Of a DNA stretch of 64,000 nt, positions 51,414 to 60,121 are shown piece after piece. Below the pieces are notes generated by a model, which saw only the letters and a list, made by a program, of their open reading frames with translations, was not told the DNA's origin and made no database searches. Source of the stretch: 2-02-FULL-55-14 sp964473365 (GTDB taxonomy: Bacteria > Bacteroidota > Ignavibacteria > UBA10030); assembly GCA_964473365.1 (NCBI GenBank), contig CAYYOV010000001.1, forward strand, positions 62,001-126,000. The letters run 5' to 3'. The position numbers were made by a program, and so were the translations under genes. The number at the start of each line of letters is the position of its first letter. The stretch's first letter is position 1.

Positions 51414-52168
51414 ACGTCGTCGGCGTCATCCCGGCCCGCTATGCATCGACCCGCCTTCCGGCGAAGCCGCTTGTCGACCTGTTGGGCCAGCCCATGGTCC
51501 AGAGGGTCGTCGAGCGCGCGCGGAAGGCTCGCAGCATCAGCAGGGTCGTTGTGGCCACCGACGACGAGCGGATCGCGTCGGCCGTCAAAGCATTCGGGGG
51601 CGAGGCCGTCATGACGTCGCCCGACATTCGAAGCGGAAGCGATCGGGTGGCCGCCGTGGCTGCTCAGATCCCCGGCGACATCTTCGTCAACATCCAGGGA
51701 GACGAGCCCCTGATCGCGCCGGAGATGATCGACGAGGCCGTGGCAGTCGTGCGGGAGCATGCGGACGTGACGATGGGAACGCTTATCCGACCGCTCGAAG
51801 ATCCGGCCGATGTGCTGAATCCTTCGATCGTGAAAGTGGCCGTGGCCGCCAACGGCGATGCGCTCTACTTCAGCCGATCGGCGATCCCGCATGTGCGGGA
51901 CGAGTCCGACCAGCGAAGATGGTTGACGTCCGGGTTGATGTACAAACACATCGGCATTTATGTTTTTCGCCGTGACTTCCTCCGGACATTCGCGGCCTTA
52001 CCAGAAGGCCGCCTCGAGAAGCTTGAGAAGCTGGAACAGCTCCGGGTCCTCGAGGCAGGTCACAGGATCCGCACGGCGGTGACGCGATACGACAGTGTCC
52101 CGATCGATACGCCCGAGGACGTCGAGCGGGTGACCAGGCTTCTGAAGCAAAGGCAGCAGGGTTCCTAG
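51410..52168 (+). CDS. kdsB: 3-deoxy-manno-octulosonate cytidylyltransferase (CMP-Kdo synthetase)
   Basis: A 252-residue nucleotidyltransferase. Motifs: VVGVIPARYASTRLPAKPLVDLLGQPMVQRV (2-32), FVNIQGDEPLI (about 97-107), the GLMYKHIGIYVFRRDFL segment (about 176-192) and the final VPIDTPEDVERVTRLL. It activates Kdo for lipid A attachment, showing an LPS-bearing outer membrane. It overlaps gatC by 4 nt; pyrG follows 84 nt later. CTP synthase supplies its substrate, so the juxtaposition is metabolically sensible. Confidence 0.95.
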   Translation: MNVVGVIPARYASTRLPAKPLVDLLGQPMVQRVVERARKARSISRVVVATDDERIASAVKAFGGEAVMTSPDIRSGSDRVAAVAAQIPGDIFVNIQGDEPLIAPEMIDEAVAVVREHADVTMGTLIRPLEDPADVLNPSIVKVAVAANGDALYFSRSAIPHVRDESDQRRWLTSGLMYKHIGIYVFRRDFLRTFAALPEGRLEKLEKLEQLRVLEAGHRIRTAVTRYDSVPIDTPEDVERVTRLLKQRQQGS

Positions 52169-52252
52169 CTTGGGAGTGATGAGAGAATGTCTGCAGGCTC
52201 GATAGTCCGACAACCACAATTCCACTCGTTCCCCTCATTGTGACCCACGACA

Positions 52253-53878
52253 ATGGCCAAGAACAACGTTAAGTTCATCTTTATCACGGGGGGCGTCGTC
52301 TCGTCCCTGGGCAAGGGTATCGCTGCCGCGTCGCTCGGCATGCTGCTGAAGGCGCGGGGCCTCAGGGTCACGATCCAGAAGTTCGATCCGTACATCAACG
52401 TCGATCCAGGAACGATGAACCCGTTCCAGCACGGCGAAGTGTACGTGACGGAGGACGGGGCTGAGACGGACCTTGATCTGGGCCATTACGAGCGATTCCT
52501 GGACGAGAACATGACCCGTCAGAACAACACGACGACGGGCCAGGTCTATTATGAGGTGATCTCGAAGGAACGCCGCGGAGACTATCTGGGCGCGACCGTC
52601 CAGGTCATTCCCCACATCACGGACGAGATCAAGCGACGCATGTGGGCCGTCGCCCGGACGGGCAAGTACGACGTCGTGATCGTCGAGATCGGGGGGACGG
52701 CCGGTGACATCGAAAGTCTGCCATTCCTGGAGGCCATCCGCCAGATTCGGCTGGAAGTGGGAGCGCGCAATGCGATCAACATCCATGTCACGCTGATCCC
52801 GTACATCCGTGCTGCGGGAGAAGTGAAGACGAAACCGACGCAGCACAGCGTCAAGACGCTGCTTGAGATCGGCGTGCAACCTGACGTCCTCATCTGCCGG
52901 ACGGAGAAGCCGCTGACGAAGGACCTTCGCGAGAAGCTCGCGTTGTTCACGAACGTCCAGGCCAGCGCCATCATCGAAGGGCGGGACGTCGAATCGATCT
53001 ACGAAGTGCCGCTGGTGTTCGAGAAGGAGCACTTGGCCGAGACGGTGCTCACGAAGCTGAACCTGACAACGGGCCGTCCAAAGCTGCAACAGTGGACGAA
53101 GTTCGTCGGGAAGGTGCGCAAGCCGGGCGGGAAGGTCCGTATCGTGGTTTGCGGCAAGTACACGGACCTGAAGGACGCCTACAAGAGCATTTCTGAAGCG
53201 TTCGTGCATGCCGGGGCCGCGAACGACGTCGAGGTCGAGCTGAATTGGGTGAAGGCCGAGGAGGTGGAAAAACACGGTCCAGAGAAGTTCCTGAAAGGGG
53301 CGACTGGGCTTCTGATCCCCTGGGGATTCGGCTACCGCGGGATCGAAGGGAAGATCAAGGCGATCCAGTACGTTCGCGAGCATAAGATCCCGTTCTTCGG
53401 CATCTGCCTGGGCCTTCAGTGCGCGGTGATCGAGTTTGCCCGCAATGTCTGCGGCCTGCGCGATGCCAACAGCACCGAATTCAAGAAGACGCGTCACAAC
53501 GTGATCGATATGATGATCGAGCAGAAGGCCGTCAGGAACCTGGGCGGAACGATGCGGCTGGGAGCGTACCCGTGCACGATCGTCAAAGGCACCAAGGCAT
53601 ACGCCGCATATCGCAAGGAATTGGTGTCCGAGCGGCATCGTCACCGGTTCGAGGTGAACAACAAGTTTCGAGAGCAGCTTGCAAAGCATGGAATGGTTTT
53701 TAGCGGCATGTTCATGAACAATGACCTTGTCGAGATCATCGAACTGAAGGACCATCCGTGGTTCGTGGCCGGCCAGTTCCATCCGGAACTGAAGTCGCGC
53801 CCGATCAACTCGCATCCGCTGTTCCGCGAGTTCGTCCGGGCCGTCAAGACATATTCATCCCCAACGAAAGGTCGTTGA
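52253..53878 (+). CDS. pyrG: CTP synthase
   Basis: A 541-residue enzyme converting UTP to CTP with ATP and glutamine. The synthetase domain opens with FIFITGGVVSSLGKGIAAASLG and KFDPYINVDPGTMNPFQHGEVYVTEDGAETDLDLGHYERF. The glutaminase domain has the nucleophile Cys385 in FFGICLGLQ and catalytic His/Glu near the end (GQFHPELKSRP). One oddity: the oxyanion-loop motif PGGFG is PWGFG (356-360, Trp357), although the second Gly is kept; Bacteroidota enzymes vary here too. Central to phospholipid, nucleic acid and LPS precursor supply. Confidence 0.95.
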   Translation: MAKNNVKFIFITGGVVSSLGKGIAAASLGMLLKARGLRVTIQKFDPYINVDPGTMNPFQHGEVYVTEDGAETDLDLGHYERFLDENMTRQNNTTTGQVYYEVISKERRGDYLGATVQVIPHITDEIKRRMWAVARTGKYDVVIVEIGGTAGDIESLPFLEAIRQIRLEVGARNAINIHVTLIPYIRAAGEVKTKPTQHSVKTLLEIGVQPDVLICRTEKPLTKDLREKLALFTNVQASAIIEGRDVESIYEVPLVFEKEHLAETVLTKLNLTTGRPKLQQWTKFVGKVRKPGGKVRIVVCGKYTDLKDAYKSISEAFVHAGAANDVEVELNWVKAEEVEKHGPEKFLKGATGLLIPWGFGYRGIEGKIKAIQYVREHKIPFFGICLGLQCAVIEFARNVCGLRDANSTEFKKTRHNVIDMMIEQKAVRNLGGTMRLGAYPCTIVKGTKAYAAYRKELVSERHRHRFEVNNKFREQLAKHGMVFSGMFMNNDLVEIIELKDHPWFVAGQFHPELKSRPINSHPLFREFVRAVKTYSSPTKGR

Positions 53879-53883
53879 CCATC

Positions 53884-54444
53884 ATGCGTCGACTGTCACT
53901 GTGGGTCTGGGTGTTCTGCGTGCTGGTGCCGGCGGCCGATGCGGTTGCCCAGCGTACGTTACCGATGAGCCTCGACCGAATGGTGCGCCAGGCAGGCGTC
54001 ATCGTGCACGGCCGCGTCATTTCCACCGAGACGGGCCGCGATCCGCGCACCGGATTGCCAGCGACGTGGACAACGGTGGAAGTGCGCGAGAACTTCTACG
54101 GGGCGGCGGGCACCACCGTTCGCTACAAGCAGTTCGGCGGCACCGTCGACGACATCGTGACGCCGACGCCCGACCTGCCGCGGCTCGCGATCGACGAAGA
54201 GGTGATCCTGCTGCTCTATCCGGCCTCGAAAGCGGCAGGTTTCCAGAGCCCCGTGGGGCTCGGCCAGGGCGTCTTTCGCGTGAAAGCTGTCCGGTCGGGG
54301 AAGCGTGTCACGCAGTTCACCCGAACGGCCCAATTGATGAAAGGTGGGACGCGCACGCCTCCGTCCGCTGACCGGGAGGGTTCGTACGACCTGGACGCAT
54401 TCGCCAAGAGCCTGCGAAGCCTTGTCCGCGAGGTGAAGCCATGA
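53884..54444 (+). CDS. Exported protein of unknown function
   Basis: A 186-residue protein starting at ATG 53884, six nt after the pyrG stop; the longer in-frame ORF overlaps pyrG. A signal peptide (LSLWVWVFCVLVPAADAVAQ) is followed by RTLPMSLDRMVRQAGVIVHGRVISTETGRDP, then ENFYG...TTVRYKQFGGT and EEVILLLYP, a pattern seen in small secreted proteins associated with matrixin-like proteases in this lineage (unverified). It overlaps the metalloprotease gene by 4 nt, so they are almost certainly expressed together. Function unknown; a chaperone or inhibitor of the protease is a plausible guess. Confidence 0.6.
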   Translation: MRRLSLWVWVFCVLVPAADAVAQRTLPMSLDRMVRQAGVIVHGRVISTETGRDPRTGLPATWTTVEVRENFYGAAGTTVRYKQFGGTVDDIVTPTPDLPRLAIDEEVILLLYPASKAAGFQSPVGLGQGVFRVKAVRSGKRVTQFTRTAQLMKGGTRTPPSADREGSYDLDAFAKSLRSLVREVKP

Positions 54445-56405
54445 CGCGGACCTTTCGCGCGACGCTCGCATTCCTCGTCACGGCGGTGGGTGTGTCGGGA
54501 CTGCACGCAGGCGGGCCAATGAACGTTCGTAACGGCGTTCCGGTGCGGTACCGGACGACGCAAGCGATCGTATTCCATGTCGACAAGGGGGTGATGGGGG
54601 GGTTCTCGTCTGCCGTTGCGCAAAACCTTGCGGCCTCGAGCTTCCAGACGTGGGAGGACGTTCCCACCGCCGTCATCGCATTTCATCGGGATTCCTTGTC
54701 CGTCGACGTCACGGTCGCGAACTACCAGACGTACATCGGCAATTACTCGGATGGACTCAATCCCATCGTGTTCGACAATGATGGGTCGATCATCGACGCG
54801 ATGATCGGCCAAGGTGCGTCGGACGGGGTCATTGGGTTTGCCGGCTCGTCGTATGCCGTGAGCGGGGTGAACGCCGGCTTCTATATCGAAGGGCATGCCG
54901 TCATGAACGGCAGGATGGCGGGGACCGTGTTCACCGAGGCCGAGTTCAAGTCCACCTTCGTCCATGAGTTCGGACACTTTATCGGACTGGACCACACGCA
55001 GATCAACGCTTCGCTGGCTGCGGACGGGAATCCTGTCAACGACCAGTACCTGCCGACGATGTACCCCACGTCGTCAGACGACGACACACAATTGGCGACG
55101 TTGAACCCGGACGATATTGTCTCCGTTTCGCTGCTCTATCCTACGGCCTCGTTCGCTTCTACGACGGGCACGATCTCCGGTACGGTCACGCGGGGAGATG
55201 CCAGCGTCGTGCGCGGAGCCGTCGTCGTCGCCATCAACATCGCCGATTCGCTGATGGGCCAGTATTCGACGGTCAGCGACTACCTCCAACAGGGGACGGG
55301 CAACTATACGATCGCCGGACTTCCGGCGGGCACCTACTGGGTGAAGCTCGAGCCAGTACGGACTGCATTCAATGGTGGTTCGAGCGTTGGGCCATACGCC
55401 GACGACCTCGCAGGGCTGTCGTTCGTCAACCCGGTAACGATAGAGTTCTACAACGGGGCCAATGAATCGGCCGACCCGCTGATCGACACGGCCACCAGCC
55501 GCGTTGGGGTACCTGTCACCGCGGGAGCGTCGTCGTCGGCTCCTCTGGTGGCGAACAACGCCTCCGCTCCGGTCGACGCAGCCATCCTGCAGTATCATGG
55601 GGCTCTGGCCTTCGTGTTCCGGCTACCGTCGGAATTTGACGACCTGAAGTATGCGGTCCGATTTACGCCCGGCCGGACTGCGCCTCTCCTGAAGATCGAC
55701 TTCCGCTTGAACGGCTCTCAGACAGCCGTCCGCGGGACCGGATCGCTCCGTGTTTCAGTCTACTCCAACAAATCCGGCAGCGTTGGCGGGGTCCCGGACG
55801 CACAGCTGGGTTCGTCTGTGACGCGTCCGTTCTCGACGTTGGTCGCCGGTCAATACAATGAGGTCGATCTGACCTCGATGAACCTGACCGTCCAGAACAA
55901 CGTCAGTTTCCACGTCGTCTTTGATGTCGTCGGCGTCGCCGGGGACACCCTTCAGTTCGTTGGCGACGATGGCAGCGCGGCGACCTCGAGGTCTTCCTCG
56001 TACTATGATGCCGGTTCCGGCCCCCAGTGGTATAACTTTGAGGATATAGACAACTGGGGCTTCGGTTACAACCTGGCCGTTCGTGCCTATCTCGGTGCCG
56101 CTGTTGTGGGCGTCGAAGGATCGGATCGCCTCCTGCCCGACGACGCGCGGCTTATGCAGAACTATCCCAATCCGTTCAATCCGACGACCATCATTCCGTT
56201 CCGGCTGGACCAGTCGGGTGTCGTGTCGATCGATGTCATCGACATGCTTGGCCGTGTCGTCGCGAGCATCGTGGACCGGCAAGAATACGGAGCCGGTTAC
56301 CATCAGGCCACCTTCAGGGCCGACGGACTTCCCAGCGGGACCTACGTGGCCCGCCTCCAGTTCGCTGGCAGACAGCGGTTGATACGGATGGTCCTCGTTC
56401 GCTAA
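54441..56405 (+). CDS. T9SS-exported matrixin-type metalloprotease
   Basis: A 654-residue secreted protein with a signal peptide (ATLAFLVTAVGVSGLHA). The zinc motif HEFGHFIGLDH (175-185) is a complete HExxHxxGxxH with catalytic Glu176, and MYPTS (207-211) provides the metzincin Met-turn. The fold is therefore matrixin-like. A carboxypeptidase-regulatory-like domain follows (about 230-315, GTISGTVTRGDASVVRGAVVVAI), then a beta-rich region and the T9SS tail (LMQNYPNPFNPTT to MVLVR). Likely a secreted or cell-surface protease. Its start overlaps the preceding exported-protein gene by 4 nt. Confidence 0.9.
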   Translation: MTRTFRATLAFLVTAVGVSGLHAGGPMNVRNGVPVRYRTTQAIVFHVDKGVMGGFSSAVAQNLAASSFQTWEDVPTAVIAFHRDSLSVDVTVANYQTYIGNYSDGLNPIVFDNDGSIIDAMIGQGASDGVIGFAGSSYAVSGVNAGFYIEGHAVMNGRMAGTVFTEAEFKSTFVHEFGHFIGLDHTQINASLAADGNPVNDQYLPTMYPTSSDDDTQLATLNPDDIVSVSLLYPTASFASTTGTISGTVTRGDASVVRGAVVVAINIADSLMGQYSTVSDYLQQGTGNYTIAGLPAGTYWVKLEPVRTAFNGGSSVGPYADDLAGLSFVNPVTIEFYNGANESADPLIDTATSRVGVPVTAGASSSAPLVANNASAPVDAAILQYHGALAFVFRLPSEFDDLKYAVRFTPGRTAPLLKIDFRLNGSQTAVRGTGSLRVSVYSNKSGSVGGVPDAQLGSSVTRPFSTLVAGQYNEVDLTSMNLTVQNNVSFHVVFDVVGVAGDTLQFVGDDGSAATSRSSSYYDAGSGPQWYNFEDIDNWGFGYNLAVRAYLGAAVVGVEGSDRLLPDDARLMQNYPNPFNPTTIIPFRLDQSGVVSIDVIDMLGRVVASIVDRQEYGAGYHQATFRADGLPSGTYVARLQFAGRQRLIRMVLVR

Positions 56406-57269
56406 ATGGTCGAGCATATGACGCGTTGGTCCACATATTGCTGTGTCGCTTGCCTCGTGGCCGTGGCAGGATGCTCGTCATCGACGCCGGAGCGTCGCTC
56501 GGACGAGTTCTTCGAACCCGTACGCGTGACACAGGTGACGCGTGAGCCCGAAGGAACGCCCGTGCCCGAATTCTCCTCCCCGGCCGATGTGCCGGCGGGC
56601 GCCGAGCCCATGCTCCGCCAGATGATGCGTGAGCAGAACCGACGGATGGCAGACCTGGAGCGGCGCATCCAGACGATGGAGACAAAGCAGGAGATCGCGC
56701 AAGTTGAGAACGAGCGCCGGCAGGAGTTGACGGCTGGAGAGGAAACGCTCCTGGCGCTGATCCGGCAACAGAACATGCGGCTTGAGGAGATCATCGAACA
56801 GGTGCGCCTCATGGCCGAACGGAGGGAAGGGCCCGAGCCCGTGGTTCGGCGTTCGCCAGCACGGACACCGAAGGTCTCCTCTAGGGGGATCGTCGGAAGA
56901 GCACAGTACGCAACGGCCGTGGCAGCGTACCGGCGAGGTCAGTATCGTGAGGCCGAGATCCTTTTCGCCACAACGCTTCAGGGCCCGGTCGCGGCGTCGT
57001 TGGCGGACAACTGCCGGTTCTGGATCGGCGTCTGCCGGTTCCAGCGCAGGGATCTCGTCGGAGCACGAGCAGCGCTCGATCCGGTGAGTCGCGACATGTC
57101 GTCGGATAAACGTACGGCGGCGATTCTGATGCTCGGGCAAGTGTATGAGGGGCTGGGGAGATTCGACTTGGCGCGTGCAACATTCCAGGAGATCATACGC
57201 GATCATCCGCAGTCGTCGCTCCGCACTGTAGCGGAGCAGAAACTCTCGGCCACGAGGTCTCCCCGGTAG
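56406..57269 (+). CDS. CpoB/YbgF-like lipoprotein with coiled coil and TPR
   Basis: A 287-residue protein, start ATG 56406 directly after the protease stop (a second ATG at 56418). The signal ends in a lipobox, VAVAGC, so Cys23 is lipidated. Residues about 68-140 are a long charged coiled coil (MREQNRRMADLERRIQTMETKQEIAQVENERRQEL), and from about 165 onward there are TPR-like repeats (YATAVAAYRRGQYREAEILFATTL; AAILMLGQVYEGLGRFDLARATFQEIIRDHP). This is the YbgF/CpoB layout, a Tol-Pal and cell-division-linked periplasmic factor. Its own role is inferred. Confidence 0.8.
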   Translation: MVEHMTRWSTYCCVACLVAVAGCSSSTPERRSDEFFEPVRVTQVTREPEGTPVPEFSSPADVPAGAEPMLRQMMREQNRRMADLERRIQTMETKQEIAQVENERRQELTAGEETLLALIRQQNMRLEEIIEQVRLMAERREGPEPVVRRSPARTPKVSSRGIVGRAQYATAVAAYRRGQYREAEILFATTLQGPVAASLADNCRFWIGVCRFQRRDLVGARAALDPVSRDMSSDKRTAAILMLGQVYEGLGRFDLARATFQEIIRDHPQSSLRTVAEQKLSATRSPR

Positions 57270-57297
57270 TGCGGATCTCAGCTGATTGCAGTACGAC

Positions 57298-57336
57298 GAA
57301 CGCCGGCACGTGCCGGCGTTCATCGTTTCTGGGAGG
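57298..57336 (+). terminator. Palindromic terminator after the CpoB-like gene
   Basis: A perfect 24-bp palindrome (GAACGCCGGCAC and GTGCCGGCGTTC) at 57298-57321, followed by ATCGTTTCTGGG. It can fold as a 12-bp hairpin, with tip bases unlikely to pair. It lacks a long T-run, so termination may be partial. Confidence 0.6.
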
Positions 57337-57693
57337 GTTGGTAAATAGAGAAGGTCCGGAGGGGGGAGGCCGGACCTTCAGTTCCTGATGACGATCGTTC
57401 ATGGTGCCCTTCAACCCAAAGGAGACCCGAGACGATTCGTCCGTGCATGCTACTCCTTGGGAGACCCTGTTGGGGATCCCGGAGTCCGACTACTTCCCAC
57501 GTCGGCAGATCATGTTTATGCCACTACCGTGCCAACGAGAGAACATGGGAATTTTGGTTAAACGGAGCGTTCGTGTAGAAACTAGTATTGTACTTTCTAC
57601 AAATTACAATCGTGTGTCGGGAGGATCGGACGGCGCCGAGTGGGGAGGGCTGACTCTCTCTATATGATAGGGACACCGAAGGTGAATATGTGT
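57337..57693. other. Non-coding stretch with AT-rich inverted repeat
   Basis: About 360 nt with no gene I can support; the 88-residue ORF at 57401-57667 has no family features. A striking AT-rich island lies at about 57549-57613 and contains a 7-bp inverted repeat, GTAGAAA (57575-57581) and TTTCTAC (57594-57600). Its role is not known; candidates include an operator, a small RNA or a degraded element. Confidence 0.45.
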
Positions 57694-58197
57694 TCACGGC
57701 TGGGGGCGGCGGGTCCTCGTGGTCTTCTTAGCGTTTGCCCTTGAGGTCCGGCTGGCTCTTTTCGGGTGTGGCTTGCTCGAGGGACGCTCGAGGGGAACGG
57801 ATTCGACCACGACCGGAGAGGGAAGCGCAAGCTGATGTGATCGTTGCGCGTCGCGAACTTCCTGCAATTCATTTCTGAGACGGTACGCGACCCGAAGGGC
57901 GGCGATGGAAATGAGGGCCAAGACACCTGACAGGACATAGAGATAAAGGAAGGAGCGTTCCATCTGCTCAGAAAGTGCTTCGGCCGCGCGTATGGAATTC
58001 ATTCCAACCGAGTCAATAGCCTGGTGCCCATCGTCCAAACGGTTCGTGTAGCCCGCCTCGTACGCCTTTCGCAGGCTGTCCGAGTGGTACGGGCACACGA
58101 TCATGACGGGAATCGGCGGCTCTTCTACGGCCTGGGCTCTAAGGAGACCCGTTGGCAGTGAGAGGAACGCTAGAAGCAAGAGGAGAGATGAACGCAT
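57694..58197 (-). CDS. Membrane protein of unknown function with basic C-terminal tail
   Basis: A 167-residue protein from ATG 58197; the longer in-frame ORF runs through the divergent amidohydrolase gene and is not real. A signal peptide (SSLLLLLAFLSLPTGLLRAQ) precedes a small extracytoplasmic region (about 20-80), then a transmembrane helix (83-105, FLYLYVLSGVLALISIAALRV) and a Lys/Arg-rich cytoplasmic tail (HPKRASRTSRANAKKTTRTRRP). The tail suits binding to a negatively charged partner. Transcribed divergently from the amidohydrolase, with predicted back-to-back promoters between them. No family recognised. Confidence 0.65.
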   Translation of the reverse strand: MRSSLLLLLAFLSLPTGLLRAQAVEEPPIPVMIVCPYHSDSLRKAYEAGYTNRLDDGHQAIDSVGMNSIRAAEALSEQMERSFLYLYVLSGVLALISIAALRVAYRLRNELQEVRDAQRSHQLALPSPVVVESVPLERPSSKPHPKRASRTSRANAKKTTRTRRPQP

Positions 58198-58222
58198 CAC
58201 GTGATCGTTGGTGGTCAGACAC

Positions 58223-58251
58223 AACGTACGGCACGGTTGTGACATGTTCAA
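58223..58251 (-). promoter_or_regulatory. Predicted promoter of the basic-tail membrane protein
   Basis: On the minus strand TTGAAC (58251-58246) and TACGTT (58228-58223), 17 nt apart, 25 nt before the ATG at 58197. It lies back to back with the amidohydrolase promoter. Confidence 0.45.
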
Positions 58252-58261
58252 CCTTCTTCGT

Positions 58262-58290
58262 TTGAAATTGGGCGCCCTTGTCGGTACTTT
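58262..58290 (+). promoter_or_regulatory. Predicted promoter of the amidohydrolase
   Basis: TTGAAA at 58262-58267 and TACTTT at 58285-58290, 17 nt apart, 27 nt before the ATG at 58318. The two divergent -35 boxes are only 10 nt apart. Confidence 0.5.
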
Positions 58291-58317
58291 GGCGCACGCC
58301 CACTCTCCGAGGATCCT

Positions 58318-59988
58318 ATGACCGGACGACTTCTCCTTCTCACAGCACTCCTGCCTCTCTTGGCGCACGCTCAATCGGGCACGGCAGATCTCGTGTTGCT
58401 CAATGGCAAAGTGTGGACCGTCGACCGGACACATAGGGAGGCGGAGGCCTTGGCGATTGTCGGAGACCGGATCATCGCCGTCGGCTCGAGCCGGGAGATG
58501 CGACGCATGGCCGGTCCGAAGACCCGGGTGATCGATCTGAACGGGCGACGCGCGCTTCCGGGTTTCATCGACAATCATACGCATTTCATGTCGGGCGGCT
58601 TTCAGCTGCAATCCGTCGACCTGCGCACGGCGAGTTCACCCGAAGCATTCACCCGTCTGATCGCCGATCGGGCGGCGAAGTACCCCGGACGATGGATCAC
58701 GGGGGGCGACTGGGACCATGACGCCTGGCCGGGTGGGCCCCTGCCGACAAAAGATATGGTGGACGCCGTAACCGGAATGACGCCCGTGTTCGTGAATCGG
58801 TACGATGGCCACATGGCGCTTGCGAATTCCCACGTCCTCGCGTTGGCCGGGATCACGAAGGAGACCCCTGATCCACCCGGGGGGACGATCGTTCGTGATC
58901 CGGTGACGGGTGAGGCGACCGGTGTCTTGAAGGACGAGGCGATGTCGCTGGTCTACCGCATCATGCCGGGTGAGAGCGCGGCCGAAATGGAAGAGGCGGC
59001 CTTGCTGGCGCTCGCCGAGGCCCGACGATTCGGAGTGACCTCCATCCAGGATGTCTCTTACGGTCCGCACATCCGTGCGTACCAGTCGATCCGACGAAGC
59101 GGCAAGCTCACGGCACGTTTCTACTGCCGCCTTCCGATCGGCTCGTGGAAAGACCTGGGGGATGCAGGACTCGAGATGCCGTTCGGCGACGAGTGGATCC
59201 GGGTCGGATCGCTCAAGGCGTTCGCCGATGGCTCCCTCGGCTCCACGACAGCCCTTTTCTACGCGCCGTACGATTCTGACCCATCGACCTGTGGACTTCC
59301 GAGCGACATCGTGCTCGACGGCCGGCTCACGAAGTGGGCGCTCGATGCCGACAAGGCACGGTTGCAGCTGTCGATCCATGCGATCGGCGACAGTGCGAAC
59401 AGTCTGATGCTCGACCTGTTCGAGAAGATCCGGCGAGAAAACCCCGCATGGGACCGGCGGTTCCGGATCGAGCATGCTCAGCACATCCATCCGAAGGACT
59501 TCGTCCGGTTCGAGCAATTGGGTGTGATCGCATCGGTCCAGCCGTACCACGCTATCGACGACGGCCGATGGGCGGAGAAGCGCATCGGACACGAACGATG
59601 CCGCACGACCTATCCGTTCCGCTCCTTTCTCGATGCGGGCGTGAAGCTGAGCTTCGGCAGCGACTGGACCGTCGGTCCGTTAGATCCCCTGCTGGGAATC
59701 TATGCTGCCGTGACCAGACGAACGATCGACGGGGCCAACCCGGGCGGATGGTTCCCTGAGCAGAAGATCACGGTGGCCGAGGCCGTCGAAGCGTACACGC
59801 TGACCAATGCATATGCGGCATTCGAGGAAAGCGAAAAGGGAAGCATCACGCCGGGCAAACTCGCCGACGTCGTCGTGCTCTCCGAGGACATCTTCACCAT
59901 CGATCCGGTGAAGATCGAGGGCGCCAAGGTCGATCTGACGATCGTGGGTGGACGCGTTGTGTATGATCGTCGCGCTGAAGTGAAATGA
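58318..59988 (+). CDS. Exported amidohydrolase, YtcJ-like (Amidohydro_3)
   Basis: A 556-residue protein with a signal peptide (LLLLTALLPLLAHAQ). The metal-dependent hydrolase fold has an N-terminal beta-sandwich (LVLLNGKVWTVDR) and the HxH metal motif in FIDNHTHFMSGG (about 87-92). Further conserved regions are GGDWDHDAW, VNRYDGHMALAN, SIHAIGDSAN, FRIEHAQHIHP and SFGSDWTVGPLDPLLGIYAAVTR. These match the YtcJ subfamily, whose substrates are largely unknown. Transcribed from its own promoter; followed by a 133-nt repeat-like region and recG. Confidence 0.88.
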   Translation: MTGRLLLLTALLPLLAHAQSGTADLVLLNGKVWTVDRTHREAEALAIVGDRIIAVGSSREMRRMAGPKTRVIDLNGRRALPGFIDNHTHFMSGGFQLQSVDLRTASSPEAFTRLIADRAAKYPGRWITGGDWDHDAWPGGPLPTKDMVDAVTGMTPVFVNRYDGHMALANSHVLALAGITKETPDPPGGTIVRDPVTGEATGVLKDEAMSLVYRIMPGESAAEMEEAALLALAEARRFGVTSIQDVSYGPHIRAYQSIRRSGKLTARFYCRLPIGSWKDLGDAGLEMPFGDEWIRVGSLKAFADGSLGSTTALFYAPYDSDPSTCGLPSDIVLDGRLTKWALDADKARLQLSIHAIGDSANSLMLDLFEKIRRENPAWDRRFRIEHAQHIHPKDFVRFEQLGVIASVQPYHAIDDGRWAEKRIGHERCRTTYPFRSFLDAGVKLSFGSDWTVGPLDPLLGIYAAVTRRTIDGANPGGWFPEQKITVAEAVEAYTLTNAYAAFEESEKGSITPGKLADVVVLSEDIFTIDPVKIEGAKVDLTIVGGRVVYDRRAEVK

Positions 59989-60121
59989 TGATCCACGAAG
60001 TCACACGAAGCGACACAAGGAGCACAAATGATTGTCTGGTTCAAATGATCGTCGCACAGCTCCTTCCCCCCATGCTGCTTCGCGTTCTTCGTGCTTCGAT
60101 CCTTCTTCATGAGGGGCGAGC
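59989..60121. repeat. Intergenic region with CACGAAG repeats
   Basis: The gap between the amidohydrolase and recG has CACGAAG-type units on the left (CACGAAGTCACACGAAGCG) and their reverse complements on the right (CTTCGCGTTCTTCGTGCTTCG), so an imperfect inverted repeat is possible. No ORF. A similar CGCAAAGG-type unit, GCGTCCTGGCGCCTTTGCGG, sits at 19089-19108 between the two secreted amidases. Confidence 0.5.

Noticed and set aside
52235..53815. 526-residue minus-strand ORF opposite pyrG
   Set aside because: Shadow of a clear CTP synthase gene; no domain signal.
57401..57667. 88-residue ORF in the region between the CpoB-like gene and the basic-tail membrane protein
   Set aside because: No ribosome-binding site, no recognisable features and spread across a hairpin-adjacent AT-rich region; treated as non-coding.
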